Assembly (NCBI GenBank): GCA_964589725.1
Contig: CAZPUJ010000411.1
Span: 1-14,480, forward strand
DNA: 14,480 nucleotides
Reading direction: 5' to 3'
Source: CAYSHJ01 sp964589725
GTDB taxonomy: Bacteria; Planctomycetota; Planctomycetia; Planctomycetales; Planctomycetaceae
The position numbers and the translations under genes were made by a program. Below, one piece after another: positions 6,344-14,106 of this stretch. The notes under the pieces are model-generated. The model was not told the DNA's origin and did no database searches. It saw only the letters and a list, made by a program, of their open reading frames with translations. Positions within the stretch are counted from its first letter, which is position 1. The number at the start of each line of letters is the position of its first letter.

Positions 6344-8227
6344 CGGAAGCGAAGCCATCTCCTGCGCCGCCGTGATGAAACCGTTCACGTCCAGGCCGAC
6401 ATCGGCCAGCAATTCGCCGCGTTCTCCGTGTTCGATGAAGCGGTCGGGGATGCCGAGGCGTTTGATGTGGTCTGTGCGGAGACCGGCATCGTTCGCGGCT
6501 TCCAGCACGGCCGAGCCAAAGCCGCCGCAGAGAGTGCCTTCTTCGACGGTGATGACGAAGCCGCAGTCTTCGACGGCTTTCAGAATCGTCTCCGTGTCGA
6601 GCGGCTTCGCGAAGCGAGCGTTGATCACGCCGACGTCGAGACCGTTGGCTCGCAACCGTTCGGTGGCTCGGACGCAGTCGGTGAACAGCGAGCCGAAGGC
6701 GATGAACATTCCGTCGCTGCCCCATTCGTGGATTTCGGCCTTGCCGAGTTCGACCGGTGTCGCCGGGCATTCTCTCCGAGCGACGTTCGCCTTGGGATAG
6801 CGGATCGACGTCGGGCCGTTGTGGCTGAGTGCGAAGTCGAGCATCGGCGCGACGTCGGATTCGTCGCCGGGAGACATCATCACGATGTTGGGAAACGCTC
6901 GAAGGTACGTGTTGTCGAACACGCCGTGATGTGTCGGGCCATCGGGACCGACGAGACCCGCGCGATCCAAACAAAACACGACGGGGAGATTCTGCAGCGC
7001 AACTTCTTGGAAGATTTGGTCGAAGCCGCGTTGCAGGAACGTGCTATAAATGTCCACGATCGGCCGCATCCCGCTCTTGGCCATGCCGGCGGCGAACGCG
7101 ACGGCGTGACCTTCGCAAATGCCCGTATCGAAGAAGCGGTCGGGAATTTCTGTCCGAATCTTGTTCAAGGCATTGCCGGCACACATCGCGGCGGTCAGCA
7201 CGCAGACGCGTGTGTCGCGTTTCATCGCGGCGTGAATCGCGTCGCTGACGGCGTTCGTGTACGCGCGCGACGACGACGCCTTCGCGGGGACGATCTCGTT
7301 GTCCTCCGTACGAGTGAACGGCGACGGCGAGTGGAATTTCACCGGGTCTTGGCAGGCCGGCTCGAAGCCGTGACCTTTCTCGGTGAAGACGTGCAGCAGC
7401 ACCGGGCCTTTGACGCCCTTGACCATCTCCAGGTATCGCCGCAGCACCGAAAGGTCGTGACCGTCGACCGGGCCGATGTACCGGAAACCCATCTCCTCGA
7501 ACAGCATGCCGCCGTGCAGGAAACCTTTGACGGCGTCTTTGAATTGCGCGAGCGCGTGCTCGACCGACTCGCCAACGACCGGCAATTTATTGAGCAGCCA
7601 AGCGACATCCCGTTTCAGGCCGTTGTAGAACGGGGCAACCCGCGCCTTGTCGAGGTATTCCGCCAAGCCACCGACACGCGGGCATATGCCCATCTTGTTG
7701 TCATTAAGAATGACTAGTAGGTCTTTCTTCAGTCCGGCTGCGTTGTTGAAGGCTTCGAAGACGATGCCCGACGGCAACGCTCCGTCACCGACTACCGCGA
7801 CGGCTTTGCGTCCATCCGCCAGCAGCAGGTCATCGGCGGTCTTCAGTCCGAGCATCGTGGACACGGACGAGCCAGCATGTCCGGTCATGAACAAGTCGTG
7901 CGGGCTTTCTTCCGGGTTGGGATAGCCCATCAAGCCACCCTTGCGGCGAATCGACGGGAATTCCTGGAAGCGACCGGTGATCAGCTTGTGCGGATAGATT
8001 TGATGTCCGGTGTCCCAGATCAGGCGGTCCTTCGAGAAGTCGAAGACCAGGTGCAGTGCGATGCAGAGCTCGACGACCCCCAGGTTGCTGGCGAAGTGAG
8101 CGGTACGGTCGGCGCACACCGAACAAAGTGCCTCGCGGATTTCGGCCGCCAGTTGGCGAAGCTGCTCATCCGTGAGATTGCGCAAGTCGCGCGGCGAACC
8201 GATTCGCGAAAGAAGTTCGAACGTCAT
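6314..8227 (-). CDS. dxs: 1-deoxy-D-xylulose-5-phosphate synthase
   Basis: This 637-residue protein joins pyruvate and glyceraldehyde-3-phosphate using thiamine diphosphate, the first step of the MEP isoprenoid pathway. Motifs: HFASNLGVVEL (44-54), WDTGHQIYPHKLITGR (71-86), MTGHAGSSVST (114-124) with His117, the thiamine-diphosphate motif from GDGA (147-150) to NDN (175-177), GPVDGHD, and the pyrimidine-binding domain with catalytic Glu in GICEGHAVAFAAG, then DRAGLVGPDGPTHHG. The MTGHAGSSVST and NDNKMGICPR forms differ from enterobacterial Dxs but match what I recall of planctomycete Dxs. An in-frame TTG at 8230 exists, but ATG 8227 is preferred: it shares its A with the ispA stop (TGATG), the usual coupling arrangement. 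The last residues (PVPSPLRGEG) derive from a repeat. Confidence 0.96.
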   Translation of the reverse strand: MTFELLSRIGSPRDLRNLTDEQLRQLAAEIREALCSVCADRTAHFASNLGVVELCIALHLVFDFSKDRLIWDTGHQIYPHKLITGRFQEFPSIRRKGGLMGYPNPEESPHDLFMTGHAGSSVSTMLGLKTADDLLLADGRKAVAVVGDGALPSGIVFEAFNNAAGLKKDLLVILNDNKMGICPRVGGLAEYLDKARVAPFYNGLKRDVAWLLNKLPVVGESVEHALAQFKDAVKGFLHGGMLFEEMGFRYIGPVDGHDLSVLRRYLEMVKGVKGPVLLHVFTEKGHGFEPACQDPVKFHSPSPFTRTEDNEIVPAKASSSRAYTNAVSDAIHAAMKRDTRVCVLTAAMCAGNALNKIRTEIPDRFFDTGICEGHAVAFAAGMAKSGMRPIVDIYSTFLQRGFDQIFQEVALQNLPVVFCLDRAGLVGPDGPTHHGVFDNTYLRAFPNIVMMSPGDESDVAPMLDFALSHNGPTSIRYPKANVARRECPATPVELGKAEIHEWGSDGMFIAFGSLFTDCVRATERLRANGLDVGVINARFAKPLDTETILKAVEDCGFVITVEEGTLCGGFGSAVLEAANDAGLRTDHIKRLGIPDRFIEHGERGELLADVGLDVNGFITAAQEMASLPVPSPLRGEG

Positions 8228-9225
8228 CAATGATCTCTTTCTAAAACGAACTGAGCCAACGCTTCCAAGCGTCGGCCGCGGTCGCCCCAGGGAGCGATCG
8301 CTCGGCAGGCTTCGTCAATCAACTCGCGAGCCATTATGCGACTGCGTGCCTCGCCCAGCAGGCCGGGGTACGTCAGTTTTCGATGCGCCGCATCCTTACC
8401 AACCCCTTTGCCAAGTTTTTCCTGAGTTCCCGTGATGTCCAACAGGTCGTCGGCAATCTGAAACGCCAAGCCAATGCAGGTGCCATAATGATCAAGAGTT
8501 CCCAATGCCGCAACGTCCGCTCGGGCGATTCGGCCTCCAAGCGTCAATGCACTGCGGATTAAGCGGCCGGTCTTGCGTCGATGAATTGACTCCAGTTGTG
8601 ACAGTGGGAATTGCGACAATGGCGACACGTCCGTTTGGCCGGCGGCGTCCTTACTAGTCCGACGCGCAAGCGAGGGAGTGTTGTCCTGACGGCTCGCTTG
8701 CGCATCGGGCTGGTTCGAATGCTGCTCCGCTTCCAAATCCGCGACCTGGCCGCTGACCATACCGACCGCTCCCGCCGCCGAGGCCAAGTCCGCACAGCAG
8801 GCCGCCGCGACAGAGGCCGGCTTGACGTCGCGAGCCATGATCTCGAACGCCAGTGTCAAGAGTCCATCGCCTGCGAGAATCGCCAGCGCCTCGCCGAAGA
8901 CTTTGTGACTCGTCGGCCGACCTCGGCGAAAGTCATCGTCGTCCATCGCTGGCAAGTCGTCGTGAATCAGCGAGTACGTGTGGATCATCTCGATGGCACA
9001 TGCCGCGGGCATCGCGGCCTCTGCATCGCCACCGCACGCCTCGCAAGCCATTAACACCAGCACCGGCCGTAACCGCTTGCCGCCCGCGAGCAAGCTATAC
9101 GACATCGCCTCGCGCAATCGTGGGGGACATTCGGGACCAAGCGGCAAATAGCCCCCCAGAGTCGACTCGACACGGCCTCGCAATGCGCTCCAGAGCGCCG
9201 GTAGCGATTCCGCGGATTCGGACAT
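8227..9225 (-). CDS. ispA: Short-chain polyprenyl (farnesyl/geranylgeranyl) diphosphate synthase with insertion
   Basis: This 332-residue protein condenses isopentenyl diphosphate with allylic diphosphates to give C15-C20 prenyl chains. Motifs: GGKRLRP (48-54), first Asp-rich motif HDDLPAMDDDDFRRG (88-102), GQVADLEAE (159-167), HRRKTGRLI (215-223), and second Asp-rich motif FQIADDLLD (255-263). Family members run directly from the GQ..DL segment to the HRRKT segment over a few residues. Here about 40 extra residues (168-209) intervene, encoded by a palindromic element (8653-8714) and a 15-base duplication (8593-8622). The insertion is in frame and keeps all catalytic motifs. The start at 9225 is chosen over upstream ATGs because GAGGGG lies about 10 bases upstream and the family sequence starts here. 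The gene touches dxs. The symbol is by family; chain length is not determined. Confidence 0.93.
   Translation of the reverse strand: MSESAESLPALWSALRGRVESTLGGYLPLGPECPPRLREAMSYSLLAGGKRLRPVLVLMACEACGGDAEAAMPAACAIEMIHTYSLIHDDLPAMDDDDFRRGRPTSHKVFGEALAILAGDGLLTLAFEIMARDVKPASVAAACCADLASAAGAVGMVSGQVADLEAEQHSNQPDAQASRQDNTPSLARRTSKDAAGQTDVSPLSQFPLSQLESIHRRKTGRLIRSALTLGGRIARADVAALGTLDHYGTCIGLAFQIADDLLDITGTQEKLGKGVGKDAAHRKLTYPGLLGEARSRIMARELIDEACRAIAPWGDRGRRLEALAQFVLERDH
8593..8622. repeat. 15-base tandem duplication in ispA
   Basis: CAGTTGTGACAGTGG (8593-8607) and GAATTGCGACAATGG (8608-8622) are adjacent copies differing at four bases. On the coding strand they give PLSQF-PLSQL at the end of the extra segment of the prenyl synthase. 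Confidence 0.6.
8653..8714. repeat. Palindromic dispersed element inserted in frame in ispA
   Basis: Left arm 8653-8674 and right arm 8693-8714 are 22 bases each and pair with three transition mismatches, around an 18-base loop. The left-arm core (CCGACGCGCAAGCGAGGG) recurs as a diverged copy at 9412-9435. It encodes most of the insertion in the prenyl synthase, including PSLARRTSK. Confidence 0.75.
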
Positions 9226-9242
9226 GAGATTATTCCCCTCGT

Positions 9243-9265
9243 GGGACGGATTGCCAATCCGTCCC
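9243..9265. repeat. Perfect 11-bp palindrome just upstream of the ispA ribosome binding site
   Basis: GGGACGGATTG (9243-9253) and CAATCCGTCCC (9255-9265) are perfect inverted arms around one base. It lies 18-40 bases before the ispA start, directly next to its GAGGGG Shine-Dalgarno. In RNA it would form a very stable stem. It looks like a dispersed element unrelated in sequence to the other repeats here. Confidence 0.75.
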
Positions 9266-9411
9266 GCCGGCGATCTGGCCAACAACTCGAATGCGCCTCG
9301 CGGCCACTCCAGTCGTCCGGCCAGCCTTCCTTGTGTACGACACACGATACCAAACCGATGGCCGAAAGATGAGAGGAAATTGGGGCCGGCGCGGATGATT
9401 TCTGACCGCAC

Positions 9412-9435
9412 ACTAACCCGAAGCGCCAGCGAGGG
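9412..9435. repeat. Single-arm copy of the element found inside ispA
   Basis: This 24-base stretch (starting ACTAACCCGAAGCG, ending AGCGAGGG) matches 8653-8676 at 20 of 24 positions in the same orientation. It lies in the 247-base gap between the actin-like ATPase stop (9473) and ispA, in which I see no gene. Confidence 0.65.
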
Positions 9436-9472
9436 CGAACCGTGACGACGCTCTCGCCGATGGGCCATAGGC

Positions 9473-10516
9473 TCAAGCGGCGTTAGCGGACCGGGAGCGG
9501 ATGTCATTTTCGAGCTGCGCGTTGATCAGGCAGCCACGCGCTACCGAGAAGTCGTCGTCGGTCACCAAGCCGATATCGCGAATCGCCAGCGGGAAGCGTG
9601 CGACATCGAACGCGCGTTGCAACAGTTCGCCGAAGCCACGAATCCGCGCCACGCCACCGATCACCATCACGGACAACGGCTGTGGCACGTCGAGCGTGCG
9701 TGGTTGCCGCGAGAACTCGACCACAGCCGAACGAATTAAGGCATAGGCCAGATCAAAGTGGATGTCCGCCAAGAACCGCCCGGACTCATCGTCTGGCTTG
9801 TCCAACGATCCAACAAATTCGTGCCTCTGCGCCGCTGCCCGCTCGAGATCCAGAAACGACACCCCGGTCGAGTCACACAGCGTGTAGCCGAACTGCTCGG
9901 CAATGAGTTCATCCAGCCAGTCACCACCGCGCGGGCTGGAGCACACGGCCAGTTCGAGTCCGTGATGAGCGATCACGATCTCGCTGGTCGCCGCGCCGAA
10001 CGACAAGCCGATCCCCGTAAACGAACGACCGACCAAATGTGCCAACACTGTCGCCATGCCGGCGGACAGGACTTGTGGAATAAAACCCCGGAGCCGGATC
10101 AGCCGAGTAAAGAACTCCAGTTCGTTGCTAGTGGCCAACGAACGGGAAACCTCGCCTCCCGGAAGAGTTAAACAACAGATCTCTCCCGGCTGATCCGGCT
10201 CGCCCAACAATGCTTCGACCAATGCGGCCGTGCTTTGCCGGGACACGGGGTCGTTCGTTGGCAGGTGCCCCTGAGGTAACAGGCCCTGAGGACGAACGTG
10301 AAACAATGGTGAATACGCACACGCAAAATCGCCGACGAGCGACAGTGCTCCCTCGCAGGTGGCGAATGGAACGCGACCGGCGTCGAGCAACGCCCGGTAC
10401 TCCGGAGCATCGGGAACCACCGCGAAGACGGCTCGGCTCGCACGGCCGATCAACCGCTCGTCGCTGCGACGTAGACAACGAATTCCAAAGGAGCCGACAT
10501 CCAGTCCGACGCTCAT
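9473..10516 (-). CDS. Actin-like ATPase of the PilM/FtsA type
   Basis: This 347-residue protein shows the actin-fold nucleotide-binding signatures in order: phosphate-1 loop GLDVGSFGIRCL (4-15), phosphate-2 loop GIGLSFGAATSEI (168-180), the GGDWLDELIAEQFG helix segment (197-210), and an adenosine motif VMVIGGVARIRGFGELL (283-299). It has no signal peptide or membrane helix, so it is cytoplasmic. In PilM and FtsA such proteins bind short tails of membrane partners and organise envelope machines. Its start overlaps the stop of the upstream SLBB membrane protein gene by ATGA, which implies coupled translation and probably a physical partnership. Ordinary rod-shape MreB is less likely because the N-terminal region (20-100) diverges. 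The fold is well supported; the precise role is not known. Confidence 0.8.
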   Translation of the reverse strand: MSVGLDVGSFGIRCLRRSDERLIGRASRAVFAVVPDAPEYRALLDAGRVPFATCEGALSLVGDFACAYSPLFHVRPQGLLPQGHLPTNDPVSRQSTAALVEALLGEPDQPGEICCLTLPGGEVSRSLATSNELEFFTRLIRLRGFIPQVLSAGMATVLAHLVGRSFTGIGLSFGAATSEIVIAHHGLELAVCSSPRGGDWLDELIAEQFGYTLCDSTGVSFLDLERAAAQRHEFVGSLDKPDDESGRFLADIHFDLAYALIRSAVVEFSRQPRTLDVPQPLSVMVIGGVARIRGFGELLQRAFDVARFPLAIRDIGLVTDDDFSVARGCLINAQLENDIRSRSANAA

Positions 10517-12672
10517 GCGTGCTCCCCTCTTTGCTGGACGGCGGACAATGCACGGTCGAGCGGCCCGAACTTCACCGGTTGCACGGGAACCGAACCAGTT
10601 GGTGCGGCGCGTGAGTTCTTGTCGTGCAACCCTGAGACCGTTGGACGGCTCGTCGATGGCAGCGTCGTTGCGGCGGAATGAACTGCGCGACGCTTCGTGA
10701 CACTCGTTTCGTTGACCGCCGCACTCACCCGTTCGACTTGAGGGCGCGCCTTGGATGCGGGAACGAAGTTCGGGACGTGTGGTGTCGGCGTGACATGGCT
10801 GTCATCCACGCGGAGGATCTTCGGTGGCACCGGTCGTCCGTGGAATTGCAACGGTGACGCGAAGTGGATCGGTTCTTCGGTCACGGGAAGTTGGTTGTGA
10901 ATGATCGCGTCGAGCAACTCTTGCCGCGCGGCAGGTGGTGGCGAAACAGACGGCGCGAGTGGAAGTTGCGCGACTGGAGCGTGCCTCGGTGAAGGTTGTG
11001 CTCTTGGCCCAACCGGAGTTGTCATCGCGGAGGTTGGCAAGCTCTGTTGTGTTCGCTGACGCAACGCCAAACTGATACCGATCAGCGCTGTCAAGCCGAC
11101 GAAGGCCGTGACGAGCGGCGGCCAGATGGACAAACCGGACGCGGCGTTGTTCGCGTCGACTGCGGACTCGTCAAGGTCCAGCGGCGATAGTGCAGCGCCA
11201 TCAGCTTCATCGAATCCATTTCCGGTTACGGTCTTCGACCGGTCGAGCGGCCGACGTTGATCGGCGGCATCGAGCAACAATGGCTCCGCCGAACGAACGT
11301 TGTCGGTATGCAAGTTCGCGTTACCCATCTCGCGCGCTGAGGCGGCATCCTGGCTTGACCTCTCGGCAGGTGGCGAGAACCGCATCTGATTCTCCCGCAA
11401 AGAACGATCCAGTCCAAAACCGCGCGATCGCGGGTCATGCTGAGGGGAGAACGTTCGATTCGCAAGAATTTGGCTCGGCTCCGACGGTGGCAAGTCTTCC
11501 ACCGGAGGTGGCGGAATGTCGATCGCGGAGGGCGATTGAGTCTGTCCGATGGGAGTCGGCTGGGCCGTCGAGCTTTGCCGCAGGACGATCCCATTTCGTG
11601 GGTCTTGCCATTGAGTGACGTCAGGCGAGATTCTCGCAGAAAGTGAATCGGTCGGCGCGGAATTCGTTTCGTCAGACTTGGCACCGTCGAGCTTGATTGG
11701 CTCAGGCAACGGCAGCAGACGATCCGTCGCGACCGCATTGGGTGGGAAGATCAGCACCGCCTCGGACGGCAGGGGAGCATCCGTTTTCGGAGCGGCTTGG
11801 AAGCGATAGTTCCCGGGAAGCACGACCTTCACCTGCGACGCGAGCGCACTGTCTTGCCGCATCAACGAGAGGATGGCCGCAACGCTGGCATGTTCCGAAC
11901 GCAACTTCAGCACGACGGGTCGATCAATCAGATTCAGCAGCCCGATTTGTACGGCTCCGGTCGACGCCGTTGGCACGGCTTGTCCGCGCGATGTCACCTG
12001 GCCTGTGTTGCCTTGCGAGGAATCTGTCGAGCTCACGGCTTGAGTATCTGCGATGACGAGGTCGCCAGCAAAGAGATCAAAACGTTGCGACGGCGAATAG
12101 CTCATCGTCATCCCGGGGCGACCGTTGCGAATGATGCGCAATTGCCCCGATGCTCCTTTGCTCAGTCCGCCAATACGCTCGATCAACTCACTCAGCGAAG
12201 CCGAACCGGCGGTGATTTCGTACACTCCCGGGCGAGCCATCTGACCCAACAAACCAACGTACGGCGCCTTCGCGGAAGAGACAAACGGTCGCATCGCTCT
12301 CGTGGTCTGCTGCGGAGATTGCGCGCTTTGACCGGACGGCGTATTCGGTCTGAAAACTCCGTTTATGGAATTCGGTGGACCAAACGGAGACTGCAGATCC
12401 CACGAGTTGGCTGATCCACCAACACCGTCGGTTCCGTACGGATTGTTCTGCGGCATGCCGACAACAGGACCAAAGTCAGCCGGCGAGCCATTGATGGTGT
12501 CTCTCGACTGATAGCCACCTGGAACCCAGGCGTCGGCCCCATACATGTGTCGAGTGTCCAAATCGGTTGTGAGCGGCGGAATTTGGGAAAACGCCGGTGC
12601 CGTCAAACCGCAAACGACGCTAACCACTCGCAACAGCAGTGGGATCAGTCGTGATCGGCGATGGCCCAGCAT
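10513..12672 (-). CDS. SLBB-domain envelope protein with one membrane helix and Pro-rich cytoplasmic tail
   Basis: This 719-residue protein begins with a signal sequence (hydrophobic core 10-25, likely cleavage near AFSQ). Residues about 136-210 match an SLBB domain, with YVGLLGQMARPGVYEI, LSELIERIGGLS and a final DLFAGDLVIAD, as in polysaccharide-export proteins. A second, weaker SLBB-like unit spans about 241-312 (IGLLNLIDRPVVLKL, VKVVLPG). A long Pro/Ser-rich linker follows, then one membrane helix (about 515-537, WPPLVTAFVGLTALIGISLAL). A cytoplasmic tail of about 180 residues contains one conserved-looking island (584-625, with LLDAIIHNQLPVTEEPI and LQFHGRPVPPKILRVD). ATG 12672 has GGAG 7 bases upstream. 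It is first in the minus-strand run and overlaps the ATPase gene by 4 bases. It resembles Wza-type proteins only in the SLBB part; there is no export-channel signature. Confidence 0.75.
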   Translation of the reverse strand: MLGHRRSRLIPLLLRVVSVVCGLTAPAFSQIPPLTTDLDTRHMYGADAWVPGGYQSRDTINGSPADFGPVVGMPQNNPYGTDGVGGSANSWDLQSPFGPPNSINGVFRPNTPSGQSAQSPQQTTRAMRPFVSSAKAPYVGLLGQMARPGVYEITAGSASLSELIERIGGLSKGASGQLRIIRNGRPGMTMSYSPSQRFDLFAGDLVIADTQAVSSTDSSQGNTGQVTSRGQAVPTASTGAVQIGLLNLIDRPVVLKLRSEHASVAAILSLMRQDSALASQVKVVLPGNYRFQAAPKTDAPLPSEAVLIFPPNAVATDRLLPLPEPIKLDGAKSDETNSAPTDSLSARISPDVTQWQDPRNGIVLRQSSTAQPTPIGQTQSPSAIDIPPPPVEDLPPSEPSQILANRTFSPQHDPRSRGFGLDRSLRENQMRFSPPAERSSQDAASAREMGNANLHTDNVRSAEPLLLDAADQRRPLDRSKTVTGNGFDEADGAALSPLDLDESAVDANNAASGLSIWPPLVTAFVGLTALIGISLALRQRTQQSLPTSAMTTPVGPRAQPSPRHAPVAQLPLAPSVSPPPAARQELLDAIIHNQLPVTEEPIHFASPLQFHGRPVPPKILRVDDSHVTPTPHVPNFVPASKARPQVERVSAAVNETSVTKRRAVHSAATTLPSTSRPTVSGLHDKNSRAAPTGSVPVQPVKFGPLDRALSAVQQRGEHA

Positions 12673-12869
12673 AAACGCGCTCCAAGGATGCCCGACAATC
12701 GTGTCTGCGCACTCACGCTCATATTGATCGGAAGAATCCGAGAATTCGCATCAGGCAATCTGGGCGTTCTTTGCCGATCAGGCCTGCTTTCGGGATCCGT
12801 CGAAATTAATTGGTGTCTTTTGCCTTGCATGCCTACCGCAACTTATCCAGTTTGAAACTTCGACCGCCT

Positions 12870-13356
12870 CAAGTGGTCCGGTTACGCTCGACGTTCCAAA
12901 TCGAACGGGCTCTTGCGGAGCGTCCGCTGCGTGTGCGTTACCGTGTGGACGGAGCCTTGTTCCGAGCTCTCGAACTGTCAATGAACCTCGCCCCGGCGGT
13001 CTCGTCGCGCGTGCAAATCATGGCCAACCTCGACATCAGCGAACGACGCTTTCCGCAAGACGGCCGCATTCACGTGCTGATGGAAAGACATCCCCGGCGC
13101 CACGCAAGCTCTGCTGACCCTGTCGCAGTCGCTCATGGCGCATTGGACGTGGTACATTGCCGGCATGGTCGCGCTGACGGTCGCGGGTTCGTTCGTGCCG
13201 CGCCAGTGTGCGGGCCGAATTCTCGTCGACTGGCTGAAGATTCACGCGCCGCTGTTCGGTACGATCGCCATCGCCATGCTATTGCCCATCTTCAAACTCA
13301 GCAGCCCGATAGGTAGTTTGAGTGAACCTCGTTCGCTAATCTGCTCCGCGACCTGA
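12870..13356 (+). pseudogene. Fused remnant of gspE and gspF (type II secretion / type IV pilus genes)
   Basis: In frame 3, about 12870-13080 encodes a GspE/PilB N2-domain piece: FQIER, LRVRYRVDGALF, SRVQIMANLDISERRF and PQDGRIHV. It stops before the Walker A ATPase core. Directly after, in frame 1, 13084-13356 encodes a GspF piece: DIPGATQALLTLSQSL, a membrane helix (WTWYIAGMVALTVAG), AGRILVDWLKIHAPLFGT, then a jump to the C-terminal-type sequence AMLLPIFKLSSPIG. Thus the gspE ATPase domain with the gspF N-terminus is missing at one joint, and the second gspF repeat at another. Roughly 1.3 kb or more is lost at the first joint, judged from family lengths. The 12673-12869 stretch, which separates it from the divergent SLBB gene, holds no gene I can see. 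Confidence 0.8.
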
Positions 13357-13393
13357 CTCGGCCTGGCCACTTTCACCGCAGGAGCAACTTCTC

Positions 13394-14095
13394 ATGTTTC
13401 GTTTCATCTCATTGGCATTGGTCGGCTGGATCGTGATGCAGGCTGGCGTGGCAACGGCTGCGGATCAGCCGGCCGTGAAACTCAAGGCCGGCGACCGGAT
13501 CGTCTTCCTCGGCGATTCGATCACTCAGGCTGGAGCCGCGCCGAATGGCTACGTGACGATGATTCGGCAGGATCTCGAAAAGAAATACGCTGAGTTGAAG
13601 ATCGAAGTCATCGGAGCCGGCATTAGCGGCAACAAGGTGCCCGACCTGCAACGGCGCGTCGACAAAGACGTCATCGCCAAGAAGCCGACGATCGTCGTCA
13701 TCTACATCGGCATCAACGACGTCTGGCACGGTGAGAAAGACCCGGCCAAAGGCACGATGCCCGACGCCTTCGAGTCTGGCCTGAAAGAAGTCATCGGCAA
13801 ATGCCGCGATGCCGGAGCGACGGTCGTTCTCTGTACGCCCAGCGTCATTGGCGAGAAGCTCAACGGTGCGAACAACCTCGACGCGAAGCTCGATCAATAC
13901 TCCGACATCAGCCGCGGAATCGCCAAGGAACTCAAGCTGCCGCTGTGCGATCTTCGTAAGTCTTTTGTCGAGCACCTCAAAGCCCACAACAAGGACAACG
14001 CCGACACAGGCGTGCTGACGGGTGACCGAGTGCATCTCAATCAAGCCGGCAACCGCTTTGTCGCTGACACGATGATCAAGACGCTGGACCCGTGA
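13394..14095 (+). CDS. Secreted SGNH/GDSL hydrolase
   Basis: This 233-residue protein has a signal peptide (residues 1-22, ending ATAA) followed by a complete SGNH hydrolase domain: block I FLGDSITQ with nucleophile Ser42, block II GISGNKV with Gly79 and Asn80, block III GINDVW with Asn108, and block V DRVHLNQAG with Asp211 and His214. These enzymes remove acyl or acetyl groups from esters, often on sugars. The LNQAG ending and compact length resemble planctomycete and Bacteroidetes carbohydrate-esterase members rather than lipases. A CAGGAG Shine-Dalgarno (13379-13384) lies 9 bases before ATG 13394. It stands alone between the gsp remnant and the lutB-like gene. Substrate not known. Confidence 0.93.
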   Translation: MFRFISLALVGWIVMQAGVATAADQPAVKLKAGDRIVFLGDSITQAGAAPNGYVTMIRQDLEKKYAELKIEVIGAGISGNKVPDLQRRVDKDVIAKKPTIVVIYIGINDVWHGEKDPAKGTMPDAFESGLKEVIGKCRDAGATVVLCTPSVIGEKLNGANNLDAKLDQYSDISRGIAKELKLPLCDLRKSFVEHLKAHNKDNADTGVLTGDRVHLNQAGNRFVADTMIKTLDP

Positions 14096-14106
14096 GCCGG
14101 AACGGT

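Noticed and set aside
6428..7717. Long plus-strand open frame (429 residues) opposite dxs
   Set aside because: It lies wholly within a confidently identified dxs gene; composition is that of a GC-rich antisense frame with no recognisable domain.
8228..8230. TTG as the dxs start codon
   Set aside because: The following ATG at 8227 forms the common TGATG junction with the ispA stop and costs one residue only.
9226..9507. N-terminal extension of the prenyl synthase frame (426 residues in total)
   Set aside because: It crosses the palindrome and repeat copy, lacks family sequence, and a good Shine-Dalgarno supports the start at 9225.
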